A stretch of 64,000 nt of DNA from an uncultured Clostridia bacterium (GCA_947627455.1 CANQWC010000004.1:1-64000), one strand, 5' to 3'; positions 42,927 through 52,414 are shown, counted from the stretch's first letter. Program-made: numbers and translations. Notes: generated by a model from the sequence alone, not told the origin.

Positions 42927-44690
42927 ATGAAAGTAATTTATTCTGACGGAACGGTCGGCGAGTGCGCTCAGGAGGAAGAGCTTCACGTTCTGAGGCACTC
43001 GGCGGCGCATATCATGGCGCAGGCGATATCTCGCCTTTGGCCGAACGCAAAATTCGCCTACGGGCCCGCCAACGAGACGGGGTTCTATTACGACGTCGAC
43101 CTTGGCGATGAAACCGTCGGCGAGGAGGACCTTCAGAAGATCGAGGCGGAGATGAAGAAGATAACAAAGGAAAATCTTCCCATCAAGCCGTTTATTCTTC
43201 CGAGGGAGGAAGCCGTCGCCTATATGAAGGAGCGCGGGGAGATCTATAAGGTCGAGCACATCGCTGACCTGCCCGAGGACGCAGTTATAAGCTTCTATAA
43301 ACAGGGCGACTATGTGGACATGTGCGTCGGGCCGCATATAACCTATACTAAAGGCCTCAAGGCGTTCAAGCTTACCGCGGTTTCGGGGGCTTACTGGAAA
43401 AACAACAAGGAAAACAAGATGCTCACGAGAATCAAGGGCACGGCGTTCAGGACTCAGCAGGAGCTTGACGACTACCTTAAGATGCTCGAAGAGGCCGAAA
43501 AGCGCGACCATCGCCGCATCGGCAAGGAGATGGGGCTGTTTATGCTCGCGGACGAAGCCCCGGGATTCCCGTTCTTCCTTCCGAAGGGAATGGCTATCAA
43601 AAACGCGCTCATCGACTATTGGCGCGAAATTCACACCCGCGATCACTATGTTGAGGTTCAGACGCCGATGATAATGAACCGCCACCTCTGGGAGACCTCG
43701 GGACACTGGGATCACTATAAGGACAACATGTATTCGACCGTCATCGACGACGAGATTTATTGCGTCAAGCCGATGAACTGCCCGGGCGGGGTTATGGTCT
43801 ATAAATCGCAGCCTCATTCGTATCGCGACCTGCCGATGAGAGTCGGCGAGCTCGGGCTTGTTCACCGCCATGAGCTTAAGGGCACTCTGCACGGGCTCTT
43901 CCGCGTCAGATGCTTCACTCAGGACGATGCGCACATCTTCATGACAAGAGACCAGATCACCGACGAAATTATCGGCGTTGTGAACCTCATCGACGAGGTT
44001 TACAAGAAATTCGGGTTCAAATACGCGGTTGAGCTCTCGACAAGGCCCGAAAACTCGATGGGCTCGGACGAGGACTGGGAAGCCGCAACCAACGGGCTTA
44101 TCCATGCGCTTGAAAAGCTCGGGCTGCCCTATACCGTCAACGAGGGCGACGGCGCGTTCTATGGGCCGAAGATTGACTTCCACATCGAGGACTGCCTCGG
44201 AAGATCTTGGCAGTGCGGCACCATTCAGCTTGACTTCCAGATGCCGCTCAACTTTAACCTTGAATACATCGACCAAAACGGCGAAAAACAGCGCCCGATT
44301 ATGATTCACCGCGTTGTTTTCGGCTCGATCGAGAGATTCATCGGAAACCTCATCGAACAGTTCGCGGGGAAATTCCCGACTTGGCTCGCGCCTGTTCAGG
44401 CAAAGGTGCTGCTCGTCTCGGAAAAATGCGCGGACTACGGCAACAAGGTCTATGAGGCGCTCCGCGCGGCAAGGGTCAGGACGGAGCTTGACGATCGCAA
44501 CGAGAAGATCGGGTATATGATCCGCGAGGCGCAGGTCGTCGACAGGGTGCCGTATATGGTTATCGTCGGGCAGAAAGAGGCCGAGGATGGCACGGTGTCG
44601 ATAAGGCGGCTCGACTCGACCGCCAACGAGACGATGAAGTTGGAAGAGTTTGTTGAGAGGATCACGAGGGAGATAAGGGAGAGGGTGTAA
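42927..44690 (+). CDS. thrS: Threonyl-tRNA synthetase
   Basis: Charges tRNA-Thr, 587 aa. Lacks the N-terminal TGS domain (the protein starts at the editing domain), a form known in Clostridia. Editing-domain HxxxH is LRHSAAHIMAQA; the catalytic core has the motif 2-like region RVRCFTQDDAHIF, the zinc-binding Cys in MNCPGG and motif 3 HRVVFGSIERF; the anticodon-binding domain ends the protein. AGGAGG precedes the ATG by 8 nt. Follows the methyltransferase-like gene by 25 bp. Confidence 0.96.
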   Translation: MKVIYSDGTVGECAQEEELHVLRHSAAHIMAQAISRLWPNAKFAYGPANETGFYYDVDLGDETVGEEDLQKIEAEMKKITKENLPIKPFILPREEAVAYMKERGEIYKVEHIADLPEDAVISFYKQGDYVDMCVGPHITYTKGLKAFKLTAVSGAYWKNNKENKMLTRIKGTAFRTQQELDDYLKMLEEAEKRDHRRIGKEMGLFMLADEAPGFPFFLPKGMAIKNALIDYWREIHTRDHYVEVQTPMIMNRHLWETSGHWDHYKDNMYSTVIDDEIYCVKPMNCPGGVMVYKSQPHSYRDLPMRVGELGLVHRHELKGTLHGLFRVRCFTQDDAHIFMTRDQITDEIIGVVNLIDEVYKKFGFKYAVELSTRPENSMGSDEDWEAATNGLIHALEKLGLPYTVNEGDGAFYGPKIDFHIEDCLGRSWQCGTIQLDFQMPLNFNLEYIDQNGEKQRPIMIHRVVFGSIERFIGNLIEQFAGKFPTWLAPVQAKVLLVSEKCADYGNKVYEALRAARVRTELDDRNEKIGYMIREAQVVDRVPYMVIVGQKEAEDGTVSIRRLDSTANETMKLEEFVERITREIRERV

Positions 44691-44747
44691 GGCCTGAACC
44701 GCAGCGGCGCTTAAAGTCCCTAAAGCTCGTGATACAGCTATTATAAG

Positions 44748-44792
44748 GTATCCCCCGTGCTCGTGTTAGAGAGTGCGGGGGATACTGTTTTT
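44748..44792 (+). terminator. Terminator of thrS
   Basis: GTATCCCCCG pairs with CGGGGGATAC, followed by TGTTTTT. Confidence 0.85.
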
Positions 44793-44799
44793 AGGCGCC

Positions 44800-45300
44800 T
44801 CACTCGCGCTAAGAGTTGGAAATAGCAATAAAATAGAAACGGGGGCACCCTGCGGGAAGTAATATACTGCTGCCAATTTGATTAGACTCGGGGCACCCTG
44901 CGGGTTCCCCCCGAACCCCCTCCGCTACTGGCCGCCTCGCAAGCTCGGCGGCGTGCTCGCCAAAAAATTTCGCATAGCTGATATTTTATCCCCGCCCGAA
45001 CCGCCCTGCTGCCCCCTATTATAAGGTATTCGGCTAACGCCGAATGCTATTTTTAACCACCTCTCCCCCGTAGGAATATAGCGCAAAAGGAAAGATAGCA
45101 ACGCCCCCTCCCCTCGAGGGGAAGGGGCTGGGGGTGGGGTGATAGCGACGCCCAAAACTTTGAAATAAAGGTCACATTTATCAGCGTCGCTGCGAGCCCG
45201 CCTGCGGCGGTCTCCAAAAATGGGCGGAGCGGTAAGGATAGCATACCCCGAGCGAGCGGACGCGAGGTCGCGGGTATACCTTATAATAGGGCAACGACAG
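44800..45300. repeat. Hairpin-repeat remnants between thrS and the sanA-like gene
   Basis: Half copy at 44839-44858 and a full minus-strand short hairpin at 44889-44913. A further segment near 45070-45130 is homologous (inverted) to the block near 11875-11920. An expanded-loop remnant has AGCGACGC (45144) pairing GCGTCGCT (45184), a compensated base change relative to AACGACGC/GCGTCGTT. No gene seen. Confidence 0.7.
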
Positions 45301-45354
45301 CTATGAACAGTTGGGACGTCGGGCAGCAGTTAATCAAATCTTAATCTTTTTCGC

Positions 45355-45384
45355 TTGACACCGATATGGCTAAAGTGTTAAAAT
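45355..45384 (+). promoter_or_regulatory. Promoter of the sanA-like/BSH operon
   Basis: TTGACA, 18-bp spacer, TAAAAT, ~30 bp before the ATG at 45417. Confidence 0.7.
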
Positions 45385-45416
45385 AGTTAAAAAGCTTGGT
45401 TGCGGAGTGGTTCAAT

Positions 45417-46085
45417 ATGAAAAAGCCGTTGAAGGCGGCAATCGCGGCCCTCGCGGGGATAGCGGCGGCAGGGCTTTGCGCTATGCTCGGGATAAACGCG
45501 TATGTCAAAAATTCTGTTTCTGATATGATAGTAACATCGGAGGGCGCAAAAGATTTCGACGCCGACTGCATCGTCATACTCGGCTGCAAGGTCAAAGAGG
45601 ACGGGCAACCGTCGGATATGCTTCGGGACAGGCTTCAGCGCGGCATTGAGCTTTATAGGCTCGGAGCGGCGCCGAAAATAATCATGAGCGGCGACCACGG
45701 CAGGAAAAATTATAACGAGGTCGGCACGATGAAACAGTACGCCGTCGAGGCGGGCGTTCCGTCGTCTGACGTTTTTATGGATCACGCGGGGTTCTCGACA
45801 TATGAAACCGTATATCGCGCTAAGGAGATCTTCGGGGCGAAAAGGGTCATCATCGTGACCCAGAAATATCACCTCTACCGAGCGCTTTATATCGCGAAAA
45901 GCCTCGGGCTTGACGCTGTCGGCGTTGATTCGGACCTTGAAACATACCGCGGGCAGCTTAAAAGAGACGTAAGAGAAGTCCTCGCGAGGTGCAAGGACTT
46001 TGCCACATCGATAATCAAGCCGAAACCGACATATCTCGGCGAGGCTGTTCCCGTCAGCGGAGACGGAGATATCACTAACGATTAA
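45417..46085 (+). CDS. SanA/YdcF-family (DUF218) membrane protein
   Basis: 222 aa with one N-terminal membrane helix (~8-28) and an extracytoplasmic DUF218 domain: VILGCKVKEDGQPSDML, KIIMSGDHG (the usual G-x-x-S-G-G variant), EVGTMKQYAV and FSTYETVYRAKEIF, then VTQKYHLYRALYIA. The family includes SanA and ElyC, linked to envelope and wall integrity, with unsettled biochemistry. ATG at 45417 follows GGAGTGG; an in-frame TTG at 45396 is weaker. The next gene follows by 17 bp. Confidence 0.85.
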   Translation: MKKPLKAAIAALAGIAAAGLCAMLGINAYVKNSVSDMIVTSEGAKDFDADCIVILGCKVKEDGQPSDMLRDRLQRGIELYRLGAAPKIIMSGDHGRKNYNEVGTMKQYAVEAGVPSSDVFMDHAGFSTYETVYRAKEIFGAKRVIIVTQKYHLYRALYIAKSLGLDAVGVDSDLETYRGQLKRDVREVLARCKDFATSIIKPKPTYLGEAVPVSGDGDITND

Positions 46086-46102
46086 AATAAGGAGGTATTT
46101 TT

Positions 46103-47074
46103 ATGTGCACGGCTGTATCATTCAAAACGCATGACCACTACTTCGGCAGAAACCTTGACCTTGAATTTTCATATCACGAGACGGTCACGGTCACGCCGAG
46201 AAACTTTCCGCTTAAATTTCGCGAGGCGGGTGAGGTGAACTCTCACTTCGCGATGATAGGCATGGCGTTCGTTCAGGAGGGCTACCCCCTTTATTACGAC
46301 GCCACCAACGAAAAGGGCCTCTCGATGGCGGGGCTTAACTTCCCGACGTTCGCCGACTATAAGCCCGTCGAAGAGGGCAGGGACAACATCGCGCCCTTTG
46401 AATTCATTCCGTGGATTCTCTCGCAGTGCTCAACCGTCGCGGAGGCGAGAAAGCTTTTGGCGAGAATAAACATCGCGAAAATAAATTTCAGCGAACAGCT
46501 TCCCGCATCGCCGCTTCACTGGATAATCTCGGACAGAGATGAATCGGTGGTCGTCGAATCCGTCAAAGAGGGCCTCAAAGTCCACGACAACCCCGTCGGG
46601 GTGATGACAAATAACCCGCCGTTTGACTATCACCTTCTCAACCTCGGCAACTACCTCAACTCGACAAGAGAAGAGGCCGTAAGCAGGTTCGCCGACAGCT
46701 ATGAGATCAAACCGTTCAGCAGGGGAATCGGCGGGTTCGGAATACCCGGCGACCTTTCGAGCGCTTCAAGATTCGTCAAGGCGGCTTTCACAAAGCTTAA
46801 CTCGGTCTGCGGAGAATCGGAGGGCGAGAGCGTCAGCCAGTTCTTCCACATTCTCGGGTCGGTCGATCAGCAAAAAGGCTGCTGCCGAGTCGGTCACGAC
46901 TTTGAGTACACTATCTATTCAAGCTGCTGCAACACCGACACGGGCGTTTACTACTACACCACCTATGACAACAGCAGGATCACCGCGGTGGACATGCATC
47001 GCGAAAACCTCGACGGCGCCGAGATAAAAAGCTATCCGCTTATCGAAGGCCCGCAGATACATTATCAGAACTGA
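46103..47074 (+). CDS. Choloylglycine hydrolase-family enzyme (bile salt hydrolase/penicillin V acylase type)
   Basis: Ntn-hydrolase with Cys 2 as N-terminal nucleophile after Met removal (MCTAVSF). Family residues visible: Arg in YFGRNLDLEF, Asp in the same motif, Asn in MAGLNFP, Asn in MTNNPPFDYHL and Arg in SSASRFVKAAF. 323 aa is normal. Deconjugation of bile acids is the common gut role; penicillin V or N-acyl-homoserine lactone substrates are alternatives. The ribosome site AAGGAGG is strong and the gene is coupled to the SanA-like gene. Confidence 0.9.
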   Translation: MCTAVSFKTHDHYFGRNLDLEFSYHETVTVTPRNFPLKFREAGEVNSHFAMIGMAFVQEGYPLYYDATNEKGLSMAGLNFPTFADYKPVEEGRDNIAPFEFIPWILSQCSTVAEARKLLARINIAKINFSEQLPASPLHWIISDRDESVVVESVKEGLKVHDNPVGVMTNNPPFDYHLLNLGNYLNSTREEAVSRFADSYEIKPFSRGIGGFGIPGDLSSASRFVKAAFTKLNSVCGESEGESVSQFFHILGSVDQQKGCCRVGHDFEYTIYSSCCNTDTGVYYYTTYDNSRITAVDMHRENLDGAEIKSYPLIEGPQIHYQN

Positions 47075-47078
47075 GCAA

Positions 47079-47120
47079 AGCCCGCCCCCGTCATGAGCAT
47101 CGGGAGCGGGCTCGCTTTTA
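47079..47120 (+). terminator. Terminator after the BSH gene
   Basis: AGCCCGC(C)CCCG pairs with CGGG(A)GCGGGCT around TCATGAGCAT, followed by CGCTTTTA. Confidence 0.8.
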
Positions 47121-47143
47121 TATATTATAAACCACTTCTTCGA

Positions 47144-47192
47144 TTAGAAGATAGAAGTTAGAAGATAGAAGATAGAAGATAGAATTTAGAAT
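47144..47192. repeat. Heptanucleotide tandem repeat
   Basis: Seven units of (T/A)TAGAAG, the last two diverged. The rest of 47193-47500 is AT-rich with a nine-C run near 47302-47310 and no gene. Confidence 0.85.
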
Positions 47193-47502
47193 TTTAATAA
47201 TAGAGAATGGGTGTGCGGGATTGACACTCCCCTATTATATTAGACGACAAAAAGAGGCAAAAGGTTTCGGAATAATTTAAATTTTTTCTCATTTAATTAT
47301 ACCCCCCCCCGCACGGATTTTGTCAAGGGGGTGGGAGGGATTTTTTGAGATTTTTTATGCCCGACGTGAAAATATACCGCATTTATGTTGCGCATCGGAA
47401 GAAAAATTAAACTTTGCCGAAACCGCTCGGCGCATTTTGTCGGATAGTATAATGAAGAGACCCGCTCGGAAGGGGAAATGCTTTTTGAAAACATCGACAT
47501 AA

Positions 47503-47531
47503 TTGACAAGTTATGGATTTTATTGTATAAT
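47503..47531 (+). promoter_or_regulatory. Promoter of the lipoprotein-MBOAT-DHHW operon
   Basis: TTGACA, 17-bp spacer, TATAAT, both perfect; the start site lies ~80 nt before the ATG at 47621. Confidence 0.88.
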
Positions 47532-47620
47532 GTTTAAGCATAAAAAATATTTGCGGGTGCAATAATTCGGCCCGCTGATTCGTATTATATATGCATAACA
47601 AAAATAAAGGAGCTATGAAA

Positions 47621-48691
47621 ATGAAAAAAATAATTGCAATTCTTTTGGCGCTTGCGATGACGCTGTCGCTTGCGGCATGCGGTAAAACCGAAGACAACTC
47701 GGACGCGAGCCCCGACGGCACTGTTGCGGAAACCCTGCCCGTTTGCACCGACACCGAACCCGTTGAGGTAGAAGAAGCTGTCGACGAAAACCCGCTTACA
47801 GGCGCTGTCGACGCAATCGCGCGGGTTTGGAACGCATACGCCGAGGAAGATAAGTTCATGACCTTCGGCGGCGACTATAACGAGGAAAATCAGGTCGAAA
47901 ACGCGCCCGGGGTTCACAACATCGCGACGGAAGACGACGCGGCGGGGCTTGACAGCGCGGTAGGCTTCCCTGCGGGAATGATCGACAAAATAAGCGAAGC
48001 CGCGGCGATGCGCCACATGCTCAATGTCAACACCTTCACCTGCGGGGCTTACGCCGTAAACAGCGCCGACGACGTCGACGCGGTATGTCAGGGGATTCGC
48101 GACAGCCTTATGAACCGCGCCTATATGTGCGGCTGGCCCGAGGTCCTCTTCGTGATGAAGCTGCCGAACAACTTCGTTATGAACGTTTTCGGCGCGCGCG
48201 ACCTCGTCGAGAAGTTCGTCGACACCGCAAAAGAGGTCTACGGAGACGGGCTTGAGGTCTACTGCGAAGAGGATATGTCCGAAGCAGGCGGCGACAACAC
48301 CTTTGCGATTCCCATTGACGGCTTGCCGCTTGCCGACTCAAATATCGGCGGTCTTCTTGATGAGACGCCCGAAGAGGGAGATAATTTGCCCGGCGGAAGT
48401 CTCCTGCCTTTGGGATCGGTTCCGCCCGAAAACGAGTATCTCAGAAGCTATTTTGACGAGATGGAGCAACTTTTGGGTGGCTGGCGCGACGAGGGAAAAT
48501 TCGGGATAAACAAGCTCGGATTTGACCTTACCCTGCCGAGAATAGATATCGTCATAGCGACGGATTCAGACGCAGAGGCGCTGAAAAACGAACTTATATC
48601 AATGGGCGATTATTCCGAGGAAATTCCGTATTATAACGAAGACGTTATCCGCATAACGATAGGCGAGCATTTCCCCGCCGATATGCAATAA
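47621..48691 (+). CDS. Lipoprotein (DUF4358-like C-terminus), first gene of an O-acylation cassette
   Basis: 356 aa. Signal peptide with lipobox SLAAC; mature part has two similar alpha/beta regions (~55-200 with AMRHMLNVNTFTCGAYAVNS, and ~270-356 with LTLPRIDIVIATDSDAEALK) joined by a Gly/Pro/Leu-rich linker. The C-terminal part resembles DUF4358, often found before MBOAT genes in Clostridia. An NPLTG near residue 55 is internal and not a sorting signal. ATG at 47621 is placed 8 nt from AAGGAG; another at 47615 is too close. Function unknown, probably accessory to the next two genes. Confidence 0.72.
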   Translation: MKKIIAILLALAMTLSLAACGKTEDNSDASPDGTVAETLPVCTDTEPVEVEEAVDENPLTGAVDAIARVWNAYAEEDKFMTFGGDYNEENQVENAPGVHNIATEDDAAGLDSAVGFPAGMIDKISEAAAMRHMLNVNTFTCGAYAVNSADDVDAVCQGIRDSLMNRAYMCGWPEVLFVMKLPNNFVMNVFGARDLVEKFVDTAKEVYGDGLEVYCEEDMSEAGGDNTFAIPIDGLPLADSNIGGLLDETPEEGDNLPGGSLLPLGSVPPENEYLRSYFDEMEQLLGGWRDEGKFGINKLGFDLTLPRIDIVIATDSDAEALKNELISMGDYSEEIPYYNEDVIRITIGEHFPADMQ

Positions 48692-48731
48692 GGCGACCCC
48701 TGCCCCTCACGACGGAAAATAAGGTAAAAAT

Positions 48732-50135
48732 ATGGTCTTTTCAAGCATACCCTTTCTGTATTATTTTCTGCCCGCGGTGATACTCGTTTATTTTATATCG
48801 CCGAGGCGGCTTAAAAACGCGGTGCTGCTTGCGTTCAGCGTTCTGTTTTACGCATACGGCGAGCCGCGCTTTGTTTGGTTTATGCTTATCGCGATTGCCC
48901 AAGGCTATATCTTCGGGCTGCTCATCGAAAAATTCAGGGAGAAAAAAAGGCTTCGCAGGCTGTTTACCTTTCTCTCCTGCGCGGTGAGCGTCGGGCTTCT
49001 TATCTACTGCAAATACGCCGATTTCTTCATCGAAAACTTCAACGCGCTGACGGGGCTTTCGCTGCCGCTGCTCAAAATCACCCTGCCGATCGGCATAAGC
49101 TTTTATACCTTTCAGATACTCAGCTATACCGTCGACGTCGCGAGGGGGACGGTGCCCGCTCGCAAAAACCCTATCGACCTCGGCGCTTATGTCGCGATGT
49201 TTCCTCAGCTTATCGCGGGGCCGATAGTCAGGTATTCGGACATCGCGGAACAGCTTGACAGCCGCGTTCACTCGTTTGAAAAGGCCGCCGAGGGCGCAAG
49301 GCGGTTCGCCGTCGGCCTCGGCAAAAAGGTTTTGATAGCAAATCAGCTTGGCGAGCTCGTTTCGGTATATAAGGCCTCGGGCGACAGGTCGGTGATGTTT
49401 GTATGGCTTTACGCGGCGGCGTATGCTGTCCACATCTACTTCGACTTTTCGGGGTATTCGGATATGGCCATCGGCCTCGGGAAGGTGTTCGGGTTCGATT
49501 TTCCCGAAAACTTCAACTACCCGTTTATATCAAAGAGCGCGACGGAATTCTGGCGGCGCTGGCATATGACCCTCGGGAGCTGGTTCAGGGACTATGTTTA
49601 CATTCCGATGGGCGGCAACAGGGTGTCAAAGCCGAGGTGGCTTTTTAACATCTTCACGGTGTGGTTTCTGACGGGCTTCTGGCACGGCGCGGATTGGACA
49701 TTCATCGTCTGGGGGCTTTTCTTCGCGGTTCTTTTGATGCTTGAAAAGCTTTGGGGGCTTAAGTACCTTGAAAAGCTCCGTGTGCTGCCTCATCTTTATA
49801 AAATTCTCTTCGTGACGGTCAGCTTTGTAATCTTCGACGCGGCTTCGCTCGGGGGAGCGCTTAAAACAATCGGCGAGATGTTCGGGCTCGGCGGGCTGCC
49901 GCTTGTTTCGGCCGAGGCGGTTTATAACCTCAGAAGCTATGCGGTGATACTCGCGCTCGGGATAATCGGCTCAACGCCGCTCATTAAAAAGGTTTTCGTG
50001 AAAATATCGGGGAACAAGGTCGGAGAAAGAATACTTTCTGTCGGCGAGCCGCTCGCGATAATCGCGCTGTTCGCGGTCTCGACGGGGTATCTTGTCGACG
50101 GCTCGTTCAACCCGTTCTTGTATTTCAGATTTTAG
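48732..50135 (+). CDS. MBOAT-family membrane O-acyltransferase (AlgI-like)
   Basis: 467 aa, about 11 membrane segments. Active-site signature: WRRWHMTLGSWFRDYVYIPM and the catalytic His in FLTGFWHGADWTFIVWG. The family transfers acyl groups (usually acetyl) across the membrane onto polysaccharides (alginate, teichoic acid, peptidoglycan-linked glycans). With the DHHW gene 12 bp downstream and the lipoprotein upstream it forms a cell-surface glycan O-acylation set. Confidence 0.92.
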   Translation: MVFSSIPFLYYFLPAVILVYFISPRRLKNAVLLAFSVLFYAYGEPRFVWFMLIAIAQGYIFGLLIEKFREKKRLRRLFTFLSCAVSVGLLIYCKYADFFIENFNALTGLSLPLLKITLPIGISFYTFQILSYTVDVARGTVPARKNPIDLGAYVAMFPQLIAGPIVRYSDIAEQLDSRVHSFEKAAEGARRFAVGLGKKVLIANQLGELVSVYKASGDRSVMFVWLYAAAYAVHIYFDFSGYSDMAIGLGKVFGFDFPENFNYPFISKSATEFWRRWHMTLGSWFRDYVYIPMGGNRVSKPRWLFNIFTVWFLTGFWHGADWTFIVWGLFFAVLLMLEKLWGLKYLEKLRVLPHLYKILFVTVSFVIFDAASLGGALKTIGEMFGLGGLPLVSAEAVYNLRSYAVILALGIIGSTPLIKKVFVKISGNKVGERILSVGEPLAIIALFAVSTGYLVDGSFNPFLYFRF

Positions 50136-50147
50136 GAGGGGCGCGGA

Positions 50148-51236
50148 ATGAAAAAGTTTAAAAATATTGCCGTGGTGCTCCTCTGCGGGGCGTGGATATT
50201 CGGGCTCTGCGCTTGGGGACTGATATCGCCCGACGGCGAAATCTCGGCCTCTGAACGGCGAAAGCTTGCGCAGTTCCCCGAGATGTCGGCGGAAAGCCTG
50301 CTCAGCGGGAAATTCACATCGGATTTTGAAAAATATTCGGCGGATCAGTTCCCGCTTCGCGACGGCTTCAGGGGCGTAAAGGCGCTCTCGGAATTTTATA
50401 TCTTCAGACAGCTTGACTCGAACGGGATTTATCTTCGCGATGGGTATATCTCAAAAACCGAGTACCCGCTTCGGGAAGAGGCCGTTGATTCGGCGATAAA
50501 AAAGTTTGATTGGATTTATCAAAACTGCCTCGAAAACAGCGGAGATATCTACCTCTCGATAATTCCCGACAAGAATTATTTTCTTGCCGAGGGGTATCCG
50601 CACCTTGACTATGACAGGCTCATCTCAAAGGTCAGGGAGGGTATGCCCTTTGCGGAGTATATCGATATCTTCCCGACACTTGATATCGGCGACTATTACA
50701 GGACCGATACGCACTGGCGGCAGGAGAAAATTCTTGACACCGCGAAAGCCCTCGCCGAGGGAATGGGGGTAGAGCTTTCGGAGGAATATACCGTAAACGA
50801 GCTTGAGAAGCCGTTTCGCGGGGTTTATTACGGCCAGTCGGCGCTGCCATTTAAATCTGATAGGCTCTGCTATCTTGACAGCGAGATCTTCGACAGCGTG
50901 AGCGCGTTTGACTTTGAGGCGAACGGGAACATCGACGTGTATACCCTCGAAAAGGCCGACGGGAACGACCCGTATGAAATCTTCCTCAACGGGCCGCGCT
51001 CGCTCATCGTGATGGAAAACCCGAACGCCGAGACCGACAAAGAGCTCATCGTTTTTCGCGATTCGTTCGGCTCGAGCATAGCGCCGCTTTTGGCGGAGGG
51101 GTATAAAAAAATCACGCTGGCGGATATAAGATATCTGCCGAGCGGGAATTTAAAACGGTTTGTGAATTTTGATGGCGCGGACGTGCTGTTTCTTTACAGC
51201 ACACTGGTGCTCAACAACGGCGAGACGCTTCAGTGA
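50148..51236 (+). CDS. DHHW/AlgJ-like SGNH-type acyltransferase partner
   Basis: 362 aa, one N-terminal membrane helix (~5-25), extracytoplasmic SGNH-like domain. DTHW (residues ~187-190) matches the catalytic D-x-H motif of the AlgX/AlgJ/DHHW group and IFRDSFGSSIAPLL carries the likely nucleophile Ser. AGGAGG precedes the ATG. It likely completes acyl transfer from the MBOAT protein to the outside polymer. It converges with the GNAT gene, only 3 bp between stops, and no terminator is visible there. Confidence 0.88.
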   Translation: MKKFKNIAVVLLCGAWIFGLCAWGLISPDGEISASERRKLAQFPEMSAESLLSGKFTSDFEKYSADQFPLRDGFRGVKALSEFYIFRQLDSNGIYLRDGYISKTEYPLREEAVDSAIKKFDWIYQNCLENSGDIYLSIIPDKNYFLAEGYPHLDYDRLISKVREGMPFAEYIDIFPTLDIGDYYRTDTHWRQEKILDTAKALAEGMGVELSEEYTVNELEKPFRGVYYGQSALPFKSDRLCYLDSEIFDSVSAFDFEANGNIDVYTLEKADGNDPYEIFLNGPRSLIVMENPNAETDKELIVFRDSFGSSIAPLLAEGYKKITLADIRYLPSGNLKRFVNFDGADVLFLYSTLVLNNGETLQ

Positions 51237-51239
51237 AGC

Positions 51240-51647
51240 CTACCGCGACAGGGTTTTTATGAAAAACATCTCGAGGGGCTCGCTCGGAAGCAGAAGCGCA
51301 CCGCATTCGGTATAGCCGATTTTTCGGTAGAAAAACTGAGCCTGTTCGTTCGATTGGGTCGAGGTCAAAACTTGGCGATGGCCAGCCTTTGACATCTCGC
51401 TCTCCCAGAATGAAACAAGCGCGGCGCCGAGGCCCCTGCCCCTGTAATCGTCAAGAATATAAAGCATGTTCATGAACGGGATAATATCCCAAAAAAGGCC
51501 GAAACGAAGCCAGCCGACAAGGGCGCCGTCCTGATGCATGACCAAAACCCGATTGGCAGAGATGACGCTTTTAAGCTCGGCTTCGGAGATGTGCCTGTCG
51601 AGCTCTTTCAGGGCGGCAAAGTCGCTTATATCGGCGTATCTTATCAT
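51240..51647 (-). CDS. GNAT-family N-acetyltransferase
   Basis: 135 aa. CoA-binding motif A LYILDDYRGRGLGAALVSFW (R-G-x-G-x-G/A), then VLTSTQSNEQAQFFYRKIGY, the GNAT C-terminal signature. Last gene of the adhE-aroF-pheA-bioY run, 12 bp after bioY. Substrate unknown. Confidence 0.88.
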   Translation of the reverse strand: MIRYADISDFAALKELDRHISEAELKSVISANRVLVMHQDGALVGWLRFGLFWDIIPFMNMLYILDDYRGRGLGAALVSFWESEMSKAGHRQVLTSTQSNEQAQFFYRKIGYTECGALLLPSEPLEMFFIKTLSR

Positions 51648-51659
51648 AATATCACCACG

Positions 51660-52199
51660 TTACCTGCGCTTTAAAAACTCTCTGAGCTTTTGGCCGAGAA
51701 GTGAGGCGCAGGCGATTTTTATTCCGTCGCCGATTAAAAACGGGACGACGCAGAGCATCAGCGCGGGAATTATCTTCGAGCCCGTGAGAATGCAGTACCA
51801 GCCCGTGCCGAGGGCATAGAGCACCGCGGTGCCGACCGCCATTCCGACGGGACAGGCCCACGGCTTTTTGAATTTATCGGCGAAAAGGCCCGTTATCGCG
51901 GCGCAGGGGATATAGCCGACAAGATAGCCGCCCGTGGCGCTGAAAAGCCGCTGGATTCCGCCCGAAAAGCCAGAAAAAACGGGCAGGCCGACAAACCCGA
52001 GCATCAGATATATCGCGACGGCAACAGACGCCCTCTTTGCGCCGAGGGCCGCGCCCGCAAGATATACCCCGAAGGTCGCGAGGGTTATCGAGATCGGGCC
52101 GATGGGCACCGCAAACGGCGATATCACGCACAAAAGCGCCGCAAAGAGCGCCGTCAGGGTGATGTCTTTGGTTCTGGCTTTGTTATCTGTATTAAGCAT
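51660..52199 (-). CDS. bioY: Biotin transporter S component
   Basis: 179 aa integral membrane protein, six helices, BioY-family motifs near the N-terminus (ALFAALLCVISPFAVPIGPI) and SGGIQRLFSATGGYLVGYIP. Binds biotin for an ECF transporter; EcfA/T are not in the window. ATG at 52199 follows AAGGTG by 6 nt; a GTG three codons earlier is possible. No riboswitch or BirA site seen nearby. Confidence 0.92.
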   Translation of the reverse strand: MLNTDNKARTKDITLTALFAALLCVISPFAVPIGPISITLATFGVYLAGAALGAKRASVAVAIYLMLGFVGLPVFSGFSGGIQRLFSATGGYLVGYIPCAAITGLFADKFKKPWACPVGMAVGTAVLYALGTGWYCILTGSKIIPALMLCVVPFLIGDGIKIACASLLGQKLREFLKRR

Positions 52200-52216
52200 T
52201 TGTTTCACCTTATGAG

Positions 52217-52414
52217 TTAATTTTCGGCATATTCAAGCCGAATATTTTGGTCGGGCTGCTCCTCGCCCGAAACAGTGACGGCCTCGGGAGGGCTGTTTGA
52301 AAATCGCAGGCCGACAGAAAGCATCACGGCGGCGAAAACAAGCATCGCGAAAAGCCTCAGAACATAGAACATCGCGGCGAGAAGACCCACCGCGATTTTT
52401 TCAGACCTCCGCAT
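52217..52414 (-). CDS. Small membrane protein, unknown
   Basis: Short gene overlapping the end of pheA by 14 bp. One hydrophobic helix (AVGLLAAMFYVLRLFAMLVF, then VMLSVGL), then a polar tail. ATG at 52414 lacks a good ribosome site; a GTG at 52396 sits 14 nt from GGAGGT, so the start is uncertain. It fills the only gap in the operon on the same strand, which supports it. No family recognised. Confidence 0.5.
   Translation of the reverse strand: MRRSEKIAVGLLAAMFYVLRLFAMLVFAAVMLSVGLRFSNSPPEAVTVSGEEQPDQNIRLEYAEN

Noticed and set aside
47621..47800. NPLTG near the start of the lipoprotein as a sortase signal
   Set aside because: It is near the N-terminus with no following membrane helix and basic tail, and the protein has a lipobox.
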